The notes beneath the pieces were generated by a model. That model saw only the letters and a program-made list of their open reading frames with translations, searched no databases and was not told the DNA's origin. A stretch of DNA of 64,000 nucleotides, taken from the NCBI GenBank assembly GCA_008973525.1, contig WACJ01000071.1, forward strand, positions 806,001 to 870,000, given 5' to 3'. Position numbers and translations under genes: made by a program. This document shows positions 60,201 to 64,000 of this stretch, piece by piece. Position 1 is the stretch's first letter, and each line of letters opens with the position of its first letter. Source of the stretch: Stenopsyche tienmushanensis (Eukaryota; Arthropoda; Insecta; Trichoptera; Stenopsychidae).

Positions 60201-61375
60201 TGTGAATATAAAACGAATTTAATCCAACTTCAATTATTAATGTAATAATTTGTATTTTCGTAACTTGAACGTAATATATTTGCAAAGTGAACTTTTTCGA
60301 TTCGTATTTTTATTCTTTCCAAGACACACGAGAGTTTGCCATATCGAAAGCACATCGTATATGTTGCGAGATCCGAAAGTCTGCAAAGTTTCCCCGTCCA
60401 TTTTTTATTTATCCGGCCAAGTTTGTTCTCGAAACTGTATTTGACAAATCTGACCAACATCCATATGGCGCTGGAAAAGTTGCATCCTGTCTTTTCGTGT
60501 TCGAGGACATCAGATACCATAAATTTGCCATATGTATGTTCACGGTTTTCGAGGGGCTTTTCGAATCGTTCAAAGGGTACCAGCTGGAAATAAAGAGACT
60601 TTTAGAAGTTTCCATGCCAAGTTAAAGAAGTTTTGGTTTTATTTTATAATTCCAGAATTAAACGAAATTATGTGTCATTTAAGGCGGTTTTCTATATATA
60701 TTTTATCTTTTTTATGGTTTTATATTTTTTTCCCTATGGCAATTTTTTTTTCTTATATATATACGTTTTTTTTTAATATTAAGTTTCAATTATTTCGACA
60801 CAACGGGAAATACAATACCTTAATCATTAGGCAAGCTGTCGTCTAGATTTACATATCACACATAAATATTCAAGCACGTTTGTCTAGAGCCTTGCTCTGA
60901 ACAAAAGCTCCGCTGTATTAGATGCTAGCGTATAACCTTGTGAGAGCTTTTATCAAAAGCTAACTAGAATAACATAAGATGTAGGTATCGCATACTGTGT
61001 GAACAGAATATTTATAATTCGATAAAGAATATACTAAAATAAATTTGGTAATGTTTTAAATATTGAAATGTCTGAGAAAAAATGTAATTAGTTTAATGAA
61101 ATCAAAAGAATTTAAATACAAGTTATCATACAGAAAACAGCACATAAGTTATTTGCATTTTATAAATCAATCGTATAAGGTTCAAAGTTTTAATAGGAAA
61201 GATAAAACTCAATTTGATCTTATAAATAGATTCCCAAACTTTTTGACTTGAATATCAGATCTGCCAGTTTTTTTCTGTTTCTGCTTTTCTAATATTGATT
61301 TTTTACAAATTTATATCAACTTTAAATATATTTTTGAAGTTAACATAGAGCTACTTACTTTGATAAGGCTTTCTC
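57251..61375. other. long noncoding stretch
   Basis: At 58090-58440 a pyrimidine-rich segment gives two overlapping frames of no known family. At 60230-60630 five overlapping frames of 64-112 codons on both strands coincide in a less AT-rich island, which looks more like conserved noncoding DNA than a gene. The rest is AT-rich. Confidence 0.4.
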
Positions 61376-61880
61376 AATGGCGGGTTTAGTACTTGAGAAA
61401 CCCTTGGCGCAATGTAAGTTTGAGGCCCTCTTGACCCATTTAGTTTTTTTAACTTGGGAAAAATTTTGACATTCAGCCCTCGATATGCGTGGTTTCCTAT
61501 TATGATTTCAACATTACTTAGGGCAGAAAATGGCCTAGTTTTTCAATTGAAGGTTTTGTATTTCAACGATTTCCACACGCTGCATAAAAGTAAATCCATG
61601 TTTTTTAAAGGAATGAATTTCTTGAACCCCTTGAATTATGTGATGGGTCAAAAATTTTTTGAGGGCTCCTAGAATGTATGAGTCCCCTTGAATTTTGAAC
61701 CACTGTACATAAGCACTATCTGTGTTGAATGTGGAGGTGAATTATTAAATTTAAGGGAAGCCAAAATTTTGGTGATGGCCTATTTAAATAGGATCCCATG
61801 TACCCCCTTTTTTCCCACTGGTATGGACCTCTTACAGGTCGAAATCGACTCCTGGGGGTTGATACAGATCAGCTTGGGAA
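61376..61880. mobile_element. cluster of eroded hAT-like ends
   Basis: CAATGGCGGGTTTAG at 61376-61390 resembles a hAT-type left end. The reverse of 61693-61708, CAGTGGTTCAAAATTC, and the reverse of about 61868-61884, CAGTCATTCCCAAGC followed by a CGATTTCGACCTG block, resemble two further ends. They do not pair with each other convincingly and no duplication was found. A composite of decayed elements is the likeliest reading. Confidence 0.4.
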
Positions 61881-62414
61881 TGACTGATATAAAGTAAATA
61901 TTAAATAGTGCTTCTAAAAATTTTAACAAAAAAATATGCGCATGCCAAGTAGTACTATATATAATATGCAAAAATATGCATGGATGGAATTTTCAACTAC
62001 ATATAAATAGTACTAATAAAATAGTACTAGTAAAATAAGTTTTATTTAAAATCCAACATGTACAGCATTAAATTCTAGCTATAACAATATAATTCTTGAT
62101 GTAACAAAGACATCTAGTATGAACTAGTTTCAACTAGTAAAAACGTGTTCTAACTAAATATGGATTTTGACTGTAATGTATATAAAATAATCACCCAACT
62201 CCCTCTTTGGTATTCATTTTCATTCAACGAATTGAATGTTTGTTGGTTTTTTTAATTTTTAATGTTAAAAGAATATAATTTTGTATGTTGTTTATCCATT
62301 TGACATCGATTGTACTTCTATGAGAGCACTTGGAGAATTATTTGTTCAAATATGGATACAAAACTATTCCAATTACAACAACATTGTGCTGATTAATTTT
62401 CTATTTACGAATAG
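61881..62414. other. AT-rich noncoding stretch
   Basis: Nothing is recognised. Repeated TAGTACTA words occur at 61950-62040. Confidence 0.4.
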
Positions 62415-62525
62415 AAATTGAATCGGAATTATGAATACTTCCGAAATTCCAAATATTTATAGCGACCTGGGTTTCACAAACCAAACTTTAACAATAAAAT
62501 TCCAAGATCTACTAGACAAATACTC
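62415..62525 (-). repeat. tRNA-like SINE (copy 6)
   Basis: In reverse it reads TAGATCTTGGAATTTTATTG and AAAGTTTGGTT, then CGGAAGTATTCATAATTCCG, matching the GAAGTATTAATATTTCCG module of the 50.3-kb copy at the right distance. The B box itself is disrupted. Confidence 0.5.
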
Positions 62526-63717
62526 TAATTATTGAATTATAATTGACTGACAATCCTGATTAGTTCAATGTCAACTAAAATTTTATTCAAGTATTGAAAC
62601 AGAATTTACTATTGTGTGTCCATTACTGTGTGTTGTCCACACTGTTTAATTGAATTAATTATTGACTAGTTTGAAAATACCCAATTATATAGTTCTTTGA
62701 AGTCACATTCGTAGCTATAGTCTCCGGAGTACAAACATTGATCGTCACTCTCTGATATGTTTTTCCTGTCTCTCATTGTGATGAAAAGCACGCCTGAGAC
62801 AATAACCATAACATCTCTTTTATTAAGCATGATAGAATCACACTTTCATTATCTTCTCAAGCCGCCGCATAACTTTGCGAACGCCCTGTAGCTCACGCGG
62901 TTATTATTGTCACGTTGTTGAGTGACGCCTATTGTGTTGCAACGGCAAGTTAGGAGGAAATGTTGAAGCGCTCGCCGGGGTCTGAAGTACATGTTTAATA
63001 TAGAGCCTTTGATACTCCAGAAAATTCAATATTCTTGTGACTCAATGAGCGACATACGTCTGTTGATTATTCCGCCTTACTGAAACGGATACGTTATTCA
63101 CCGGGGTTAATATTACCCCGGGTCGTGAATTTGATTTGTTGCAGTAGCTTATTTGTGCGCTTCGTGCTTTGCGATTGCACGGGGCTTTCTATGAATAAGC
63201 GTCCCTCGGGATAAACATTAATTAGCACATCAAATTATGACCATCCCATCAAGATGCTCATTTATGCCATTGTGTATTTTTTAGAGGAGAATTTCAATTC
63301 AAATAGTTAATCGTTAATTTCATACGAAACATATTTCATCATGCTCCACTAAATAATGCAAATGGATTTGCAATCAAATCAATGCTAATTTTTTATATTA
63401 ATTTAATATTTTATGTATTACGAGATGAAACTTTTTCATTTGTGTTGTATAACATTTAAGTCTGAAAGTGAGTGGGTGATAAATTAATTTCGTACTCCCA
63501 CTGACAATAAAATATATAAACATTAAACAAGACCATAAAGTGTCAAAGTTTGAACATTAATCTAATCACTTAACCCTTAATTGGGTATTGTCGTCTTTTG
63601 AGCAGAAGTTCAATGTCTTAGTTTAGCCTTAATTGTTGAAGCTCAAGCATACATATCAAATCTTTTAATAAATGAAGGACATTATAGAAATATTTATTGA
63701 TTTTCTTATAAGTTTAA
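62526..63717. other. noncoding stretch; possible regulatory island
   Basis: The island at about 62780-63400 has mixed composition and clustered ATGCAAAT-like and TTAATTA words, a candidate regulatory element. Nothing else is seen. Confidence 0.4.
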
Positions 63718-63747
63718 ATATTTATATTATCTCTATTGAGATATTAT

Positions 63748-64000
63748 CGCCGAGAAATCTCGGATAGAGCTAACGAGGTCACCAGCTTTCTTTGGGACTG
63801 GAGCGTTAGAAACAAGCTTACATTCGCGCCCAAAAAATCAGTAGGGATCATGCTGAAAGGCCCAAAAGGGCTACGCGCGCCGTCAGTCAAACTGGGCGGA
63901 GATGTGGTGCCATTTAAAAAGCACACAACCTATTTGGGCGTCACGTTAAGCGAAGGATGCCAGTTCAAACAAAATATCGCTGACGCGACTGCCAAAGCTG
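63748..64000 (+). pseudogene. R1-like LINE reverse transcriptase, 5'-truncated, runs off the edge
   Basis: The plus frame, open from 63718 to the window end, reads RREISDRANEVTSFLWDW, then RNKLTFAPKKSVGIMLKG, PSVKLGGDVVPFKKHTTYLG and VTLSEGCQFKQNIADATAKA. This is the part of an R1-clade (or close relative) reverse transcriptase just after the FADD catalytic box, through the KTxxM-like turn and the YLGV box. Composition becomes GC-rich abruptly near 63748, so the element was probably truncated at its 5' end on insertion. No stop or frameshift is seen in these 84 codons, suggesting a young copy. What follows lies outside the window. Confidence 0.85.

Overview
The window looks like a stretch of AT-rich arthropod DNA, most likely from an insect. 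It is a gene desert or the inside of a very large intron. I find no intact host protein-coding gene, no rRNA or tRNA gene and no CRISPR array. No open frame not explained by a transposon or by the antisense of one exceeds about 134 codons. The insect assignment rests on the mix of decayed mobile elements: mariner, piggyBac, pogo/Tigger, several hAT families, RTE- and R1-type LINEs, and a tRNA-like SINE family. The RTE-type 3' end with an ATG-repeat tail is common in insect genomes. This is inference; no single sequence fixes the species.

Layout. 0-6 kb: mariner relic at 1.7-2.3 kb and three SINE copies. 6-11.6 kb: a hAT end abutting a mariner N-terminus, a complete 679-bp hAT-like element with an 8-bp target duplication, a large inverted repeat (8.9-9.95 kb), an RTE relic on the minus strand and a hAT relic. 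13.4-15.5 kb: a second mariner relic, then a decayed coding sequence of about 154 codons that I cannot assign to any family. 19.2-20.06 kb: piggyBac relic with its right end. 21.75-25.05 kb: the most striking object, a 3.28-kb minus-strand insertion with perfect 12-bp flanking duplications, an ATG-repeat tail and 4.5 identical 398-bp monomers at its 5' side. 26-30 kb: two members of one mariner-derived family, one still carrying transposase sequence. 31.5-32 kb: an unclassified transposon protein relic. 37-48.8 kb: SINE, dispersed repeats, a 290-bp hAT MITE, a complete pogo/Tigger relic (45.6-46.8 kb) and another mariner MITE. 50-54.7 kb: SINE and a ZBED-type hAT relic. 61-64 kb: hAT-like ends, a SINE and a 5'-truncated R1-like reverse transcriptase running off the right edge.

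Between these lie long single-copy stretches. Several islands have mixed base composition, TAAT/ATTA words and openness in several frames (for example 4.9-5.3, 12.6-13.1, 20.7-21.1, 28.5-29.4, 36.1-37.0, 38.1-38.6, 43.8-44.3, 55.5-56.5, 60.2-60.6 and 62.8-63.4 kb). They are candidates for conserved regulatory DNA. Genes do not work together here in any operon sense. What the window records is layered transposon history: nested insertions, deletion derivatives next to coding relatives, and one apparently recent retroposition with tandem promoter-like monomers.
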